Of a stretch of 46,953 nucleotides of DNA, positions 24,751 to 33,919 are shown piece by piece. The DNA is taken from contig NZ_FOUY01000045.1 in NCBI RefSeq assembly GCF_900115005.1, forward strand, positions 1 to 46,953, given 5' to 3'. A program made the translations under genes and the position numbers. The stretch's first letter is position 1; each line of letters begins with the position of its first letter. The notes beneath the pieces were generated by a model that saw only the letters and a list, made by a program, of their open reading frames with translations, did not search any database and was not told the DNA's origin. Origin of the DNA: Pseudonocardia ammonioxydans (lineage in GTDB: Bacteria; Actinomycetota; Actinomycetes; Mycobacteriales; Pseudonocardiaceae).

Positions 24751-25977
24751 CTACGCCGTCGCGAGCCGCCGGACCGCCGTGGCGCTGAGCAGCGCCGCCA
24801 GCAGCGCCGCGACCGCGAGCAGCACGAACCCGAGCCCGTACCCGCCGGTCACGGTGTAGACCGCGCCCATGACCAGCGGCGGGAAGAACCCGCCGAGGCC
24901 GCCCGCGGCCCCGACCACGCCGGTCACCGAGCCGACCCGCTCGGCCGGGACGGTGCGCGCGACCATCGCGAACACCGCGCCCGTCCCGATCCCCAGCACC
25001 GCGGCCAGCAGCAGGAACGCCACCGTGCCCGCCGGCAGCAGCTGGAGCTTGAGGGCGGCCAGCAGCGCCAGCAGCGCGGCCGCGACGAAGACGGCGACGA
25101 GCACCCGCACCGGGGGCAGCCGGTCGGCCAGCCAGCCGCCGACCGGGCGCATGACCACGGCCAGCACCACGAACCCCGCGGTCCGCACGGCGGCGTCGCC
25201 CCGGGCCAGGCCGTAGTCGTTGATGAGCTCGGTCGGCAGGTACACGCTGAACGCGACGAACCCGCCGAACGCGATGGCGTACAGGTAGGACAGGTGCCAG
25301 GTGGCGGGCATCCGCAGCGCCGTGCCCAGCCGGCCGAGCATGGTGCCCTGCGGCACCGGCCGGTCCGCCCGGTCGCGCAGCAGCAGGTACGCGACCACCG
25401 CGTAGACCACGAGCAGCACCGCGACCAGGTCGAACGGGAACGTGCGGCCGAACGCCTCGACCAGGGCCACGGTGGTGAACGACGAGACCGCCGTGCCGCC
25501 CATCCCGGCACCGAACACCCCGAGCGCCAGGCCGCGCCGCTCCGGCGGGTACCAGGAGTTCACGAACGGCACCCCGATCGCGAACGTGGTCCCGCCGAGC
25601 CCGAGGAAGAACCCGCCGGCCAGGTACGCGGGCAGCGAGTCGGCCAGGTGCCCGAGGTAGAGCACCGGCAGGACGGTGAGCAGCGCCAGCGCGGGGAACA
25701 TCCGGCGGGCCCCGAGCCGGTCGGTCAGTGCCCCGACCGGGATCCGGCCCAGCGAGCCGACCACCACCGGGACCGCCACCACCAGCGACTGCTCGAACGA
25801 GGTGAGCCGCAGGTGCTCGCCCAGCGACGCCCCGAGCGGGGACAGCAGCGCCCACGCCCAGAACGTCAGCACGAACCCGGCCGTCGACAGCGCCAGCATC
25901 AGGGCGGGGCTCGCGCCCGCACCGCCCGGTGTGGACGCGCCGGCCCGCGGACGATCCCGCCCCGACGGTGCGGTCAT
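24751..25977 (-). CDS. narK: NarK-type nitrate/nitrite MFS transporter
   Basis: A 408-residue major facilitator with 12 hydrophobic segments. The nitrate/nitrite porter signature is in the second and fourth to fifth segments: RIPVGALTDRLGARRMF and FFLGLGGTTFAIGVPFVNSWYPPERRGLALGVFGAGMGGTAVSSF, and repeated in the second half as RPVGGWLADRLP and GIGTGAVFAMVARTVPAERVGSVTGVVGAAGGLGGFFPPLVMG. ATG at 25977 has GAGGAGGC upstream. It is divergent from narGHJI and presumably imports nitrate or exports nitrite for that enzyme. Type (proton symport or antiport) cannot be told. Confidence 0.95.
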   Translation of the reverse strand: MTAPSGRDRPRAGASTPGGAGASPALMLALSTAGFVLTFWAWALLSPLGASLGEHLRLTSFEQSLVVAVPVVVGSLGRIPVGALTDRLGARRMFPALALLTVLPVLYLGHLADSLPAYLAGGFFLGLGGTTFAIGVPFVNSWYPPERRGLALGVFGAGMGGTAVSSFTTVALVEAFGRTFPFDLVAVLLVVYAVVAYLLLRDRADRPVPQGTMLGRLGTALRMPATWHLSYLYAIAFGGFVAFSVYLPTELINDYGLARGDAAVRTAGFVVLAVVMRPVGGWLADRLPPVRVLVAVFVAAALLALLAALKLQLLPAGTVAFLLLAAVLGIGTGAVFAMVARTVPAERVGSVTGVVGAAGGLGGFFPPLVMGAVYTVTGGYGLGFVLLAVAALLAALLSATAVRRLATA

Positions 25978-26068
25978 CTCGGCCTCCTCGCCTGCGTTCC
26001 GGCGCGGCTGCGGCCGGACGGCGACCACCGCGGGGCGACCCACCGTGCTCCGTGCCGGGCCGGGCCGC

Positions 26069-26086
26069 AAGGGTCGTTGTGCCCTT
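26069..26086. promoter_or_regulatory. Dyad AAGGG-N8-CCCTT between narK and narG
   Basis: AAGGGTCGTTGTGCCCTT has five-base arms, and the 14-base core GGGTCGTTGTGCCC partly resembles the DosR/DevR hypoxia box (GGGACT-WW-AGTCCC) in spacing and outer triplets. It is about 92 bases from narK and 148 from narG. The match is imperfect; a DosR-like regulator is a suggestion only. Confidence 0.35.
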
Positions 26087-26098
26087 CCCACCTGCAGA

Positions 26099-26114
26099 GA
26101 TCGTTTTTACGATC
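26099..26114. promoter_or_regulatory. Dyad GATCGT-TTTT-ACGATC between narK and narG
   Basis: Perfect six-base arms around four T, the only AT-rich point in the 256-bp spacer. Size and symmetry suit a CRP/FNR-type or other dimeric regulator site, or part of the narG promoter. Regulator unknown. Confidence 0.45.
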
Positions 26115-26233
26115 CGCTGACGCCTACCTCTCGCGCGAAACGTGGCGACGGTCCAGGATGGGCTGTCTCCGCACCGATCCGTGACGCACCTCACCACCAC
26201 CGGCCCCGCCCGGGCCGGCAGGACGGAGTCCAC

Positions 26234-29200
26234 ATGGGAGCCACGACCGGCCGGCACGCGGCGACGGGCGACGGGCAGGCGGCGGGTCCCGGGATCACCG
26301 ACGGGCCCGCCGCCGACGCCCTGTTGCGTGCCGGGAGCTTCCTGCGCCGCCGGCGGTCCACCGGGGACCTGCGGGCCGAGTTCCGCCGCGGCGGGCGCGA
26401 GGGCGACGTCTTCTACCGGGACCGGTGGAGCCACGACAAGGTCGTCCGCTCCACCCACGGCGTCAACTGCACCGGGTCCTGCTCGTGGCGGGTCTACGTC
26501 AAGGACGGGATCATCACCTGGGAGACCCAGGAGACCGACTACCCCTCGGTGGGCCCGGACTCGCCCGAGTACGAGCCGCGCGGCTGCCCGCGCGGCGCGG
26601 CGTTCTCCTGGTACACCTACTCCCCGACCCGGGTCCGCTACCCGTACGCGCGCGGGGTGCTGGTCGAGATGTACCGCGAGGCCCGCGCCCGCCTCGGCGA
26701 CCCGGTCGCCGCCTGGGCCGAGATCACCGGCGACCCGCAGCGGCGGCAGCGCTACCAGTCGGCCCGGGGCAAGGGCGGGCACGTACGGGTCTCCTGGGAC
26801 GAGGCCGTCGAGCTCGTCGCCGCCGCCCACGTGCACACGATCCGCACCCACGGCCCGGACCGGATCGCCGGCTTCTCCCCGATCCCCGCCATGTCGATGG
26901 TCAGCCACGCGGCCGGATCGCGGTTCGTGGAGCTGGTCGGCGGGGCGATGACCTCGTTCTACGACTGGTACGCCGACCTGCCGGTGGCCTCGCCGCAGGT
27001 GTTCGGCGACCAGACCGACGTGCCCGAGTCCGGGGACTGGTGGAACGCCACCTACCTGTTGATGTGGGGCTCCAACGTGCCGGTGACCCGCACCCCGGAC
27101 GCGCACTGGATGGCCGAGGCGCGCTACCGCGGGCAGAAGGTCGTCGTCGTCTCCCCCGACTACGCCGACAACACCAAGTTCGCCGACACCTGGCTGCCCG
27201 CCCAGCCCGGCACGGACGGCGCGCTGGCGATGGCGATGGGGCACGTGCTGCTGACCGAGTTCTTCGTCGAGCGCCGGGTCCCGTTCTTCACCGACTACGT
27301 CGGCCGGCACACCGACCTGCCGTTCCTGGTCACCCTCGAGGTCCGCGACGGCGCCTACGTGCCCGGCCGGTTCCTCACCGCCGCCGCGCTGGGTGAGCAG
27401 GGCGAGGGCGCCGAGTGGAAGACCGTGCTGCTCGACGACCGCACCGGCGAGCCGGTGGTGCCCAACGGTTCGCTCGGGTTCCGCTACACCGGTTCCGGCG
27501 AGGGCCGCTGGAACCTCGACCTCGGCGGCGTCGAACCGAGGCTGAGCCTGTACGGCACCGCGGGCGAGGGGTGCGAGGTGCTGCTGCCCCGGTTCGACGC
27601 CGCCGACGGCACCCCGGGCGTGCTGCACCGCGGCGTCCCGGTCGCCCGGATCGGCGAGCACACCGTGACCACGGTGTTCGACCTGATGCTGGCCCAGTAC
27701 GGCGTCGCCCGCGACGGGCTGCCCGGGACCTGGCCCACCGGCTACGACGACGCCACCGAGCCGTACACCCCCGCCTGGCAGGAGCCGATCACCTCGGTGC
27801 CGGCCGCCCTCGCGACCCGGATCGCCCGCGAGATGGCGACCAACGCCGAGGAGTCCGGCGGCCGGACGATGATCGTGATGGGCGCCGGGATCTGCCAGTG
27901 GTTCCACGGCGACACCACCTACCGCGCGGTGCTGGCGCTGCTGCTGCTCACCGGCGCGATGGGCCGCAACGGCGGCGGCTGGGCGCACTACGTCGGCCAG
28001 GAGAAGTGCCGGCCGGTGACCGGCTGGGCGACCATGGCCTCGGCCACGGACTGGCAGCGCCCGCCGCGCCAGATGATCGGCACCGCGTACTGGTACACGC
28101 ACACCGACCAGTGGCGCTACGACGGCTACCGGGCCGACGCGCTGACCTCCCCGCTGGCCGACGGCGCGCTGTCCGGGATGCACACCATCGACACGATCGC
28201 GCGCTCGGCCCGGCTGGGGTGGATGCCGTCGTACCCGCAGTTCGACCGCAACCCGCTCGACGTCGCCGACGAGGTCCCGGAGGGGGCTGACGCCGCCGCG
28301 CACGTCGCCGGGGAGCTGGCCGCCGGGCGGCTGCGGTTCGCGATCGAGGATCCGGACGCCGAGCAGAACTGGCCCCGGGTGCTGACCCTGTGGCGGGCGA
28401 ACCTGCTGGGTTCCTCGGCCAAGGGCGACGAGTACTTCCTGCGCCACCTGCTCGGCACGCACGACAACGTGCGCGCCGAGCAGACCCCGGAGCACCTGCG
28501 CCCCCGCGACGTGACCTGGCGCGACGGCGAGCCGCCGCGCGGCAAGCTGGACCTGCTGCTGTCGCTGGACTTCCGGATGACCAGCTCGACGCTGCTCTCG
28601 GACGTCGTGCTCCCGGCCGCCACCTGGTACGAGAAGCACGACCTCAACACCACCGACATGCACCCGTTCGTGCACGCGTTCAACCCGGCGATCGACCCGC
28701 CGTTCGAGTCGCGCACCGACTTCGACGCGTTCACCGCGATCGCGCAGCGGTTCTCCGAGCTCGCGCGCACCCGTCTCGGGGTGCGCCGCGACGTGGTCGC
28801 GGTGCCGCTGCAGCACGACACCCCCGGCGAGACCGCGCAGCCCGGCGGGGTCGTGCGGGACTGGAGCCGCGGCGAGTGCGACCCGGTGCCGGGCCGGACG
28901 ATGCCGAACTTCGTCGTCGTCGAACGGGACTACGGCGCCGTCGCCGACAAGATGGCCGCGCTCGGCCCGCTCACCGAGCGACTCGGCCTGGTCACCAAGG
29001 GGCTGACCTACCACCCCGACGAGGAGGTCGCCGCGCTCGCCGCGGCGAACGGTGTCATGTCCTCGGGGGCCGCGGCCGGGCGCCCGGCCCTGGACACCTC
29101 GGCGAAGATGGCCGAGGCGATCCTGATGCTCTCCGGCACCACGAACGGCCGGCTCGCCACCCAGGGCTTCCGCGAGCTGGAGCGGCGCACCGGCACCCGC

Positions 29201-29959
29201 CTCGCCGACCTCGCCGAGGGCAGCGAGGAACGCCGCATCCACTTCGCCGACACCCAGGCCCGCCCGGTCCCGGTGATCACCAGCCCGGAGTGGTCGGGCA
29301 GCGAGACCGGCGGGCGCCGCTACGCCCCGTTCACCGTCAACGTCGAGCGGCGCAAGCCCTGGCACACGCTGACCGGGCGGATGCACTTCCTGCTCGACCA
29401 CGAGTGGATGCGCGAGTTCGGCGAGATGCTGCCGCTCTACCGGGTGCCGCTGAACATGCGGGCGCTGTTCGGCGAGGGCGCGGTCGGCGAGACCGACGGC
29501 CGCTCGGTCGTCGTCCGCTATCTGACACCGCACTCGAAGTGGTCGATCCACTCCGAGTACCAGGACAACCTGTTCATGCTCTCGCTGTCCCGCGGCGGTC
29601 CGGTGGTGTGGATGTCGGTCGAGGATGCCGGGGCGATCGGTGTGCGGGACAACGACTGGGTCGAGGCGGTCAACCGCAACGGGGTGATGGCACTGCGCGC
29701 GATCGTCAGCCACCGGATGCCCGCGGGCACCGCGTTCGTCTACCACGCCCAGGAGCGGGTGGTGAACGTCCCGATCACCGAGACCACCGGCACCCGCGGC
29801 GGGATCCACAACTCGCTGACCCGCATCCTCGTCAAACCCACCCACCTCATCGGCGGCTACGCCCAGCTGTCGTTCGCCTTCAACTACCTCGGTCCGACCG
29901 GGAACCAGCGCGACGAGGTCACCGTGATCCGCCGTCGCTCCCAGGAGGTGGAGTACTAA
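26234..29959 (+). CDS. narG: Respiratory nitrate reductase alpha subunit NarG
   Basis: A 1241-residue molybdopterin enzyme that reduces nitrate to nitrite at the cytoplasmic face of the membrane. The FS0 [4Fe-4S] ligands H75, C79 and C83 (THGVNCTGSCSW) are in place, with His first as in all NarG. The molybdenum-ligating Asp is in SFYDWYADLPVASPQVFGDQTDVPES near residue 244, and WGSNVPVTRTPDAHW follows. The C-terminal cofactor-binding domain (WSIHSEYQDNLFMLSLSRGGPVVWMS) is complete. ATG at 26234 is preceded by GGACGGAG. The stop is directly followed by the narH ATG. First gene of narGHJI. Confidence 0.98.
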   Translation: MGATTGRHAATGDGQAAGPGITDGPAADALLRAGSFLRRRRSTGDLRAEFRRGGREGDVFYRDRWSHDKVVRSTHGVNCTGSCSWRVYVKDGIITWETQETDYPSVGPDSPEYEPRGCPRGAAFSWYTYSPTRVRYPYARGVLVEMYREARARLGDPVAAWAEITGDPQRRQRYQSARGKGGHVRVSWDEAVELVAAAHVHTIRTHGPDRIAGFSPIPAMSMVSHAAGSRFVELVGGAMTSFYDWYADLPVASPQVFGDQTDVPESGDWWNATYLLMWGSNVPVTRTPDAHWMAEARYRGQKVVVVSPDYADNTKFADTWLPAQPGTDGALAMAMGHVLLTEFFVERRVPFFTDYVGRHTDLPFLVTLEVRDGAYVPGRFLTAAALGEQGEGAEWKTVLLDDRTGEPVVPNGSLGFRYTGSGEGRWNLDLGGVEPRLSLYGTAGEGCEVLLPRFDAADGTPGVLHRGVPVARIGEHTVTTVFDLMLAQYGVARDGLPGTWPTGYDDATEPYTPAWQEPITSVPAALATRIAREMATNAEESGGRTMIVMGAGICQWFHGDTTYRAVLALLLLTGAMGRNGGGWAHYVGQEKCRPVTGWATMASATDWQRPPRQMIGTAYWYTHTDQWRYDGYRADALTSPLADGALSGMHTIDTIARSARLGWMPSYPQFDRNPLDVADEVPEGADAAAHVAGELAAGRLRFAIEDPDAEQNWPRVLTLWRANLLGSSAKGDEYFLRHLLGTHDNVRAEQTPEHLRPRDVTWRDGEPPRGKLDLLLSLDFRMTSSTLLSDVVLPAATWYEKHDLNTTDMHPFVHAFNPAIDPPFESRTDFDAFTAIAQRFSELARTRLGVRRDVVAVPLQHDTPGETAQPGGVVRDWSRGECDPVPGRTMPNFVVVERDYGAVADKMAALGPLTERLGLVTKGLTYHPDEEVAALAAANGVMSSGAAAGRPALDTSAKMAEAILMLSGTTNGRLATQGFRELERRTGTRLADLAEGSEERRIHFADTQARPVPVITSPEWSGSETGGRRYAPFTVNVERRKPWHTLTGRMHFLLDHEWMREFGEMLPLYRVPLNMRALFGEGAVGETDGRSVVVRYLTPHSKWSIHSEYQDNLFMLSLSRGGPVVWMSVEDAGAIGVRDNDWVEAVNRNGVMALRAIVSHRMPAGTAFVYHAQERVVNVPITETTGTRGGIHNSLTRILVKPTHLIGGYAQLSFAFNYLGPTGNQRDEVTVIRRRSQEVEY

Positions 29960-31708
29960 ATGCGCGTGATGGCCCAGATCGGCATGGTCATGAACCTGGA
30001 CAAGTGCATCGGGTGCCACACCTGCTCGGTCACCTGCAAGCAGGCGTGGACCAACCGCGGCGGCGTCGAGTACGTCTGGTTCAACAACGTCGAGACCCGG
30101 CCCGGGCAGGGCTACCCGCGCCGCTACGCCGACCAGGAACGCTGGCGCGGCGGCTGGGTCCGCAACCGGCGCGGACGGCTGCAGCTGCGGGCCGGTGGCC
30201 GCTGGCGCAAGCTCGCGACGATCTTCGCCAACCCGGTGCTGCCGCACATCTCCGACTACTACGAGCCCTGGACCTACGACTACGAGACGCTCACCGAGGC
30301 CCCGCTCGGCGACGACTTCCCGGTCGCGCAGCCGCGCTCGCTGCTCACCGGCGAGCCGATGCAGGTCGAGTGGAGCGCCAACTGGGACGACGACCTCGGC
30401 GGCGGCCCCGAGGTCGGCGCGCAGGACCCGGTCGTGGAGAAGCTGCGCCGCGAGTCCGAGGACGCGGTCAAGCTCGACTACGAGCGCGCGTTCATGTTCT
30501 TCCTGCCGCGGATCTGCGAGCACTGCCTGAACCCGTCGTGCGTGGCCTCCTGCCCGTCCGGGGCGATGTACAAGCGCGCCGAGGACGGCATCGTGCTCGT
30601 CGACCAGGACCAGTGCCGGGGCTGGCGGATGTGCGTGACCGGCTGCCCGTACAAGAAGGTGTACTTCAACCACCGCACCGGCAAGGCCGAGAAGTGCACG
30701 TTCTGCTACCCGCGGGTGGAGGTGGGGCTGCCGACGGTGTGCTCGGAGACCTGCGTCGGGCGGCTGCGCTACATCGGGCTGTTCCTCTACGACGTCGACC
30801 GGGTCGGCGAGGCCGCCGCGGTGCCCGACGAGCAGGACCTCTACGAGGCCCAGCTCGACATCCTGCTGGACCCGGCCGACCCCGACGTCGTCCGCGCGGC
30901 CCGCCGCGAGGGCATCCCCGAGGACTGGATCGCCGCCGCCCAGCGCTCGCCGGTGTACAAGCTGGCCAAGGAGTACCGGGTGGCGCTGCCGCTGCATCCG
31001 GAGTTCCGCACGATGCCGATGGTCTGGTACGTCCCGCCGCTGTCCCCGGTGGTCGACCGGCTCACCGAGACGGGGCACGACGGCGAGTCGGCGGCCAACC
31101 TGTTCGGCGCGGTCGACGCGTTGCGGATCCCGGTCGAGTACCTGGCCGAGCTGTTCACCGCGGGCGACCCGGAGCCGGTGCGCGACGTGCTCAACACGCT
31201 CGCCGCGATGCGCGCGTTCATGCGCGACGTGACGCTGGGCCGGGAGGTCGACGAGTCGATCCCGGCCGCCGTCGGGATGGACGGCGCGCAGATCATGGAG
31301 ATGTACCGGCTGCTGGCGATCGCCAAGTACGACGAGCGCTACGTCATCCCGACCGCGTACGAGGGCGAGGCGCACCAGCTCGAGGAGCTCGCCTGCTCGC
31401 TGGACTTCGAGGGCGGACCCGGGATGGGGGGCGAGGGCCCCGACGGCGGGCCGCCGTTCGGGGAGGCCTCGGGCCGCCCGGTCCCGGTGTCGGTGGAGAC
31501 CTTCCACGCGCTGGCCGACCGGCAGACCGCCGACGACTTCGGCGACACCGAGAGCCGCCGGGGCCGGGTGAACCTGCTCAACTGGGACGGCCGCGGGCGC
31601 CCGGAGGGTCTGTTCCCACCCCGGCGGACCGCCGCCGAGCGGGCCCGCGACGGGAACGGGTCTCCCCCACCGGACGACGGGGACGGACCGGCGGGGGACG
31701 CCCGATGA
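29960..31708 (+). CDS. narH: Nitrate reductase beta subunit NarH
   Basis: A 582-residue ferredoxin-like subunit relaying electrons from NarI haem to NarG. The first cluster motif is C16-I-G-C19-H-T-C22-S-V-T-C26; the second is CEHCLNPSCVASCPSG near residue 185; the third is DQCRGWRMCVTGC near residue 220, where Trp replaces one Cys, the normal [3Fe-4S] arrangement of NarH. Longer than E. coli NarH (512 residues), mainly by a low-complexity Gly/Pro/Asp/Arg C-terminal tail. Begins immediately after the narG stop; overlaps narJ by ATGA. Confidence 0.98.
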   Translation: MRVMAQIGMVMNLDKCIGCHTCSVTCKQAWTNRGGVEYVWFNNVETRPGQGYPRRYADQERWRGGWVRNRRGRLQLRAGGRWRKLATIFANPVLPHISDYYEPWTYDYETLTEAPLGDDFPVAQPRSLLTGEPMQVEWSANWDDDLGGGPEVGAQDPVVEKLRRESEDAVKLDYERAFMFFLPRICEHCLNPSCVASCPSGAMYKRAEDGIVLVDQDQCRGWRMCVTGCPYKKVYFNHRTGKAEKCTFCYPRVEVGLPTVCSETCVGRLRYIGLFLYDVDRVGEAAAVPDEQDLYEAQLDILLDPADPDVVRAARREGIPEDWIAAAQRSPVYKLAKEYRVALPLHPEFRTMPMVWYVPPLSPVVDRLTETGHDGESAANLFGAVDALRIPVEYLAELFTAGDPEPVRDVLNTLAAMRAFMRDVTLGREVDESIPAAVGMDGAQIMEMYRLLAIAKYDERYVIPTAYEGEAHQLEELACSLDFEGGPGMGGEGPDGGPPFGEASGRPVPVSVETFHALADRQTADDFGDTESRRGRVNLLNWDGRGRPEGLFPPRRTAAERARDGNGSPPPDDGDGPAGDAR

Positions 31709-32349
31709 GGGCCACGCCTGCCGCGCTGCCCGCCCGGGACCAGGCCGTCGTGCTGCAGGGGGTCTCGATCTGCCTGCAGCACCCCGACGCCCGGGTGCTG
31801 GCCCTGTTCCCGCTGGTGCGCGCGGCCGTCGCCGAGCTGCCGTTCGGCCGGCCGGCCGAACGGCTCACCCACTTCCTCGACGTCGCCGACGCCACCGCGC
31901 CGATCCGGGCCGCGGCCCACCACACCTCGGTGTTCGACACCCGGCGCCGGTGCTGCCCCTACCTGACCTGGTGGACCGATGGCGAGACCCGTCGCCGGGG
32001 CGCGTCGCTGGCCGCGGTCCAGGCGCGCTACCACGCGGCCGGGTTCGAGCTGGCCGGCGGCGAGCTGCCCGACTACCTGCCGGTCGTCTGCGAGTACGCG
32101 GCCACCGCCGACCTCGCCGACGGGCTGGCCCTGCTGCAGGAGCACCGGCCCGGCCTGGAGCTGCTTCGGCTGGCCCTGCTCGACGCCGGGACGCCGTACG
32201 CGGCACCGGTGGAGGCGCTGTGCGCGCTGCTGCCGGGCCCGTCCCCGCGCGACGTCGCCGCGGCGCGGGCGATGGCCCGGTCCGGGCCGCCGCGCGAGCA
32301 GGTCGGCCTGGAGCTCGCGCCGTTCACCCCCGCCGGAGGTGCGTCATGA
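31705..32349 (+). CDS. narJ: Nitrate reductase assembly chaperone NarJ
   Basis: A 214-residue all-helical chaperone of the TorD/NarJ family, needed for molybdenum cofactor insertion into NarG and for membrane attachment of NarGH. The signature YLTWWTDGETRRRGASLAAVQARYHAAGFELAGGELPDYLPVVCEYAA lies around residues 87-135. ATG overlaps the narH stop, and its own stop overlaps the narI ATG, so the three are translationally coupled. Confidence 0.95.
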   Translation: MRATPAALPARDQAVVLQGVSICLQHPDARVLALFPLVRAAVAELPFGRPAERLTHFLDVADATAPIRAAAHHTSVFDTRRRCCPYLTWWTDGETRRRGASLAAVQARYHAAGFELAGGELPDYLPVVCEYAATADLADGLALLQEHRPGLELLRLALLDAGTPYAAPVEALCALLPGPSPRDVAAARAMARSGPPREQVGLELAPFTPAGGAS

Positions 32350-33077
32350 CCACGAACTGGATCGACGTCCTGCTCTGGGGCGTGCTGCCGTACGTGATGG
32401 TGGTGGTCCTCGTCGGCGGCACGATCTGGCGCTACCGCTACGACCGGTTCGGCTGGACCACCCGCTCCTCGGAGCTGCACGAGTCGCGGCTGCTCCGGAT
32501 CGGCAGCCCGCTGTTCCACTTCGGACTTCTGGTGGTGATCGTCGGGCACGTGATCGGGCTGGTGATCCCGGCGTCGTGGACGGCCGCGGTCGGGGTCACC
32601 CAGGAGGCCTACCACGTGCAGGCGCTGGTGCTCGGCGGGATCGCCGGGTTCAGCACGCTGGCCGGGATCGCGATCCTGATCTACCGGCGGCGCACCACCG
32701 GGCCGGTGTTCTCCGCGACCACCCGCAACGACAAGGTCATGTACGTGGTGCTGGTCGCCGCGATCGTGGCCGGGCTGGCCACGACGCTGCTGGGCGCGGC
32801 GGGCGGCGAGGGGCACGACTACCGGGCGTCGGTCTCGCCCTGGTTCCGCTCGCTGTTCGTGCTGCAGCCGGACATCGCCTCGATGGCGGCGGCGTCGACC
32901 GGGTTCCACGTGCACACGTTGATCGGGATGGCGCTGTTCGTGATCTGGCCGTTCACCCGGCTCGTGCACGCCTTCACCGCGCCGCTGCAGTACCTGTTCC
33001 GGCCCTACATCGTCTACCGCAGCCGGGCGGGCGGGCCGGCCGCACGTCCGGCGCGACGGGGGTGGGAACGGGTCTGA
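32346..33077 (+). CDS. narI: Nitrate reductase gamma subunit NarI (cytochrome b)
   Basis: A 243-residue di-haem cytochrome b with five membrane segments that oxidises menaquinol and passes electrons to NarH. His residues positioned to bind the two haems are seen in SPLFHFGLLVVIVGHVIGLVIP (near residues 58-68) and in STGFHVHTLIGMALFVIWPFTRLVHAFTAP (near residues 185-205). Last gene of narGHJI. Confidence 0.96.
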   Translation: MTTNWIDVLLWGVLPYVMVVVLVGGTIWRYRYDRFGWTTRSSELHESRLLRIGSPLFHFGLLVVIVGHVIGLVIPASWTAAVGVTQEAYHVQALVLGGIAGFSTLAGIAILIYRRRTTGPVFSATTRNDKVMYVVLVAAIVAGLATTLLGAAGGEGHDYRASVSPWFRSLFVLQPDIASMAAASTGFHVHTLIGMALFVIWPFTRLVHAFTAPLQYLFRPYIVYRSRAGGPAARPARRGWERV

Positions 33078-33092
33078 GCGCACGCCCGGCAG

Positions 33093-33117
33093 GCCCGGCG
33101 CGAGCTCGGTGCCGGGC
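33093..33117 (+). terminator. Candidate terminator after narI
   Basis: GCCCGGC (33093-33099) can pair with GCCGGGC (33111-33117) across an 11-base loop, 15 bases after the narI stop. Short stem, no T-run. Confidence 0.35.
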
Positions 33118-33167
33118 AGGACAGTAACGTCGCCCGCCACCTGCCCCCACCTGTCGGAGATCCTTCG

Positions 33168-33332
33168 ATGACCCCAGCACCCGCGCCCGCGGACGGCACC
33201 GCGACCGCCGCGCACCCGGCCGCCGACGGCACCGCGCCCCGCAGCCTGCCGGTCGTCCTGGCCGCGTTGCGCCGCCCGGCCGGGACGCCGGTCGTCCCCC
33301 GGATGCCGGCGACGGCGGACGACCGTGGCTGA
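33168..33332 (+). CDS. Possible 54-residue leader protein overlapping the winged-helix gene
   Basis: MTPAPAPADGTATAAHPAAD onward, ending PATADDRG. ATG has GGAG eight bases upstream and a TAACGT -10-like element about 38 bases upstream, and the frame ends inside the next gene's start (overlap 8 bases). Composition is Ala/Pro/Thr-rich, with a short segment RSLPVVLAALRRPAGTPVVP. It may be a translated coupling peptide, or a chance frame in GC-rich DNA. Confidence 0.35.
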   Translation: MTPAPAPADGTATAAHPAADGTAPRSLPVVLAALRRPAGTPVVPRMPATADDRG

Positions 33333-33651
33333 GCCGCCCGCGGACGCCCGCCTCGTCCCGCTGCTGCTCGACCCGACCCGGCTGCGCATCGCCACGGCAC
33401 TGGTCGCGACCGACGAGGCCGATTTCGGCGCCGTCCGCGACCGGGTGGGGCTGACCGACTCGGCCCTGTCCACGCAGCTGAAGGCGCTGGCCGCGGCGGA
33501 TCTGATCACCTCCCGCCGGGAGCCGACGGGCACGGCCGGCCGGACCTGGATCGGCCTGACCCCGCAGGGCCGCGAGCAGGTGGGCGCCCACATCATGGCG
33601 CTGCGCGAGATCGGCTCGGATGCTTCTCCCGGCGGCCCGGGCCACGCATAA
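33325..33651 (+). CDS. Small winged-helix transcriptional regulator (ArsR/MarR-like)
   Basis: A 108-residue single-domain DNA-binding protein: LLLDPTRLRIATALVATDEADFGAVRDRVGLTDSALSTQLKALAAADLITSRREPTGTAGRTWIGLTPQGREQVGAHIMALREI. The recognition helix is around DSALSTQLKAL (residues 46-56) and the wing is REPTGTAGRTWIGL. No cysteine pair for metal sensing is seen. GTG start at 33325. Its target may be its own operon or the neighbouring nar or FmdB genes; nothing in the sequence decides this. Confidence 0.8.
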   Translation: MAEPPADARLVPLLLDPTRLRIATALVATDEADFGAVRDRVGLTDSALSTQLKALAAADLITSRREPTGTAGRTWIGLTPQGREQVGAHIMALREIGSDASPGGPGHA

Positions 33652-33658
33652 TCGGGGA

Positions 33659-33919
33659 ATGCCGCGTTACGAGTTCCGCTGCCGGGAGTGCGCCAGTGGC
33701 GGCGCACCCGAGACCTTCGAGGTGGATCGACCGATGGTGGCGGCCTCCGACCCGGCTACCTGCCCGTCCGGGCACACCGACACCGTGAAGCTGCTGTCCA
33801 CCGTGTCGCTGGGTGGCCGCTCGCCGGGTGGCCGCTCGCCGGGCGGCGGTGCGCCGGCACCGGCGATGGCCCCGGCCGGCGGTGGGGGCTGCTGCGGCGG
33901 CGGGTGCTGCGGGGGCTGA
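33659..33919 (+). CDS. FmdB-family zinc-ribbon protein
   Basis: An 86-residue putative regulatory zinc-ribbon protein. MPRYEFRCRECASGG has the first CxxC knuckle and PATCPSGHTDTVKLLSTVSLGG the second, where CxxGH replaces CxxC. The tail is Gly/Pro/Ala-rich and ends in two CCGGG motifs that could bind metal. Family function is undefined; members are common in actinobacteria. A CATAAT -10 sequence (33647-33652) sits six bases before the ATG, so the message may be leaderless, starting inside the end of the regulator gene. Confidence 0.88.
   Translation: MPRYEFRCRECASGGAPETFEVDRPMVAASDPATCPSGHTDTVKLLSTVSLGGRSPGGRSPGGGAPAPAMAPAGGGGCCGGGCCGG

Noticed and set aside
30611..30650. Missing cysteine in a NarH iron-sulfur motif
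   Set aside because: The Trp in DQCRGWRMC is the normal residue of NarH and gives its [3Fe-4S] cluster.
24413..31507. Very long minus-strand open frame across the nar operon
   Set aside because: It is antisense to narGHJ, which have clear motifs; composition is Arg/Gly/Ala/Val-rich, as expected from the shadow frame of GC-rich coding DNA.
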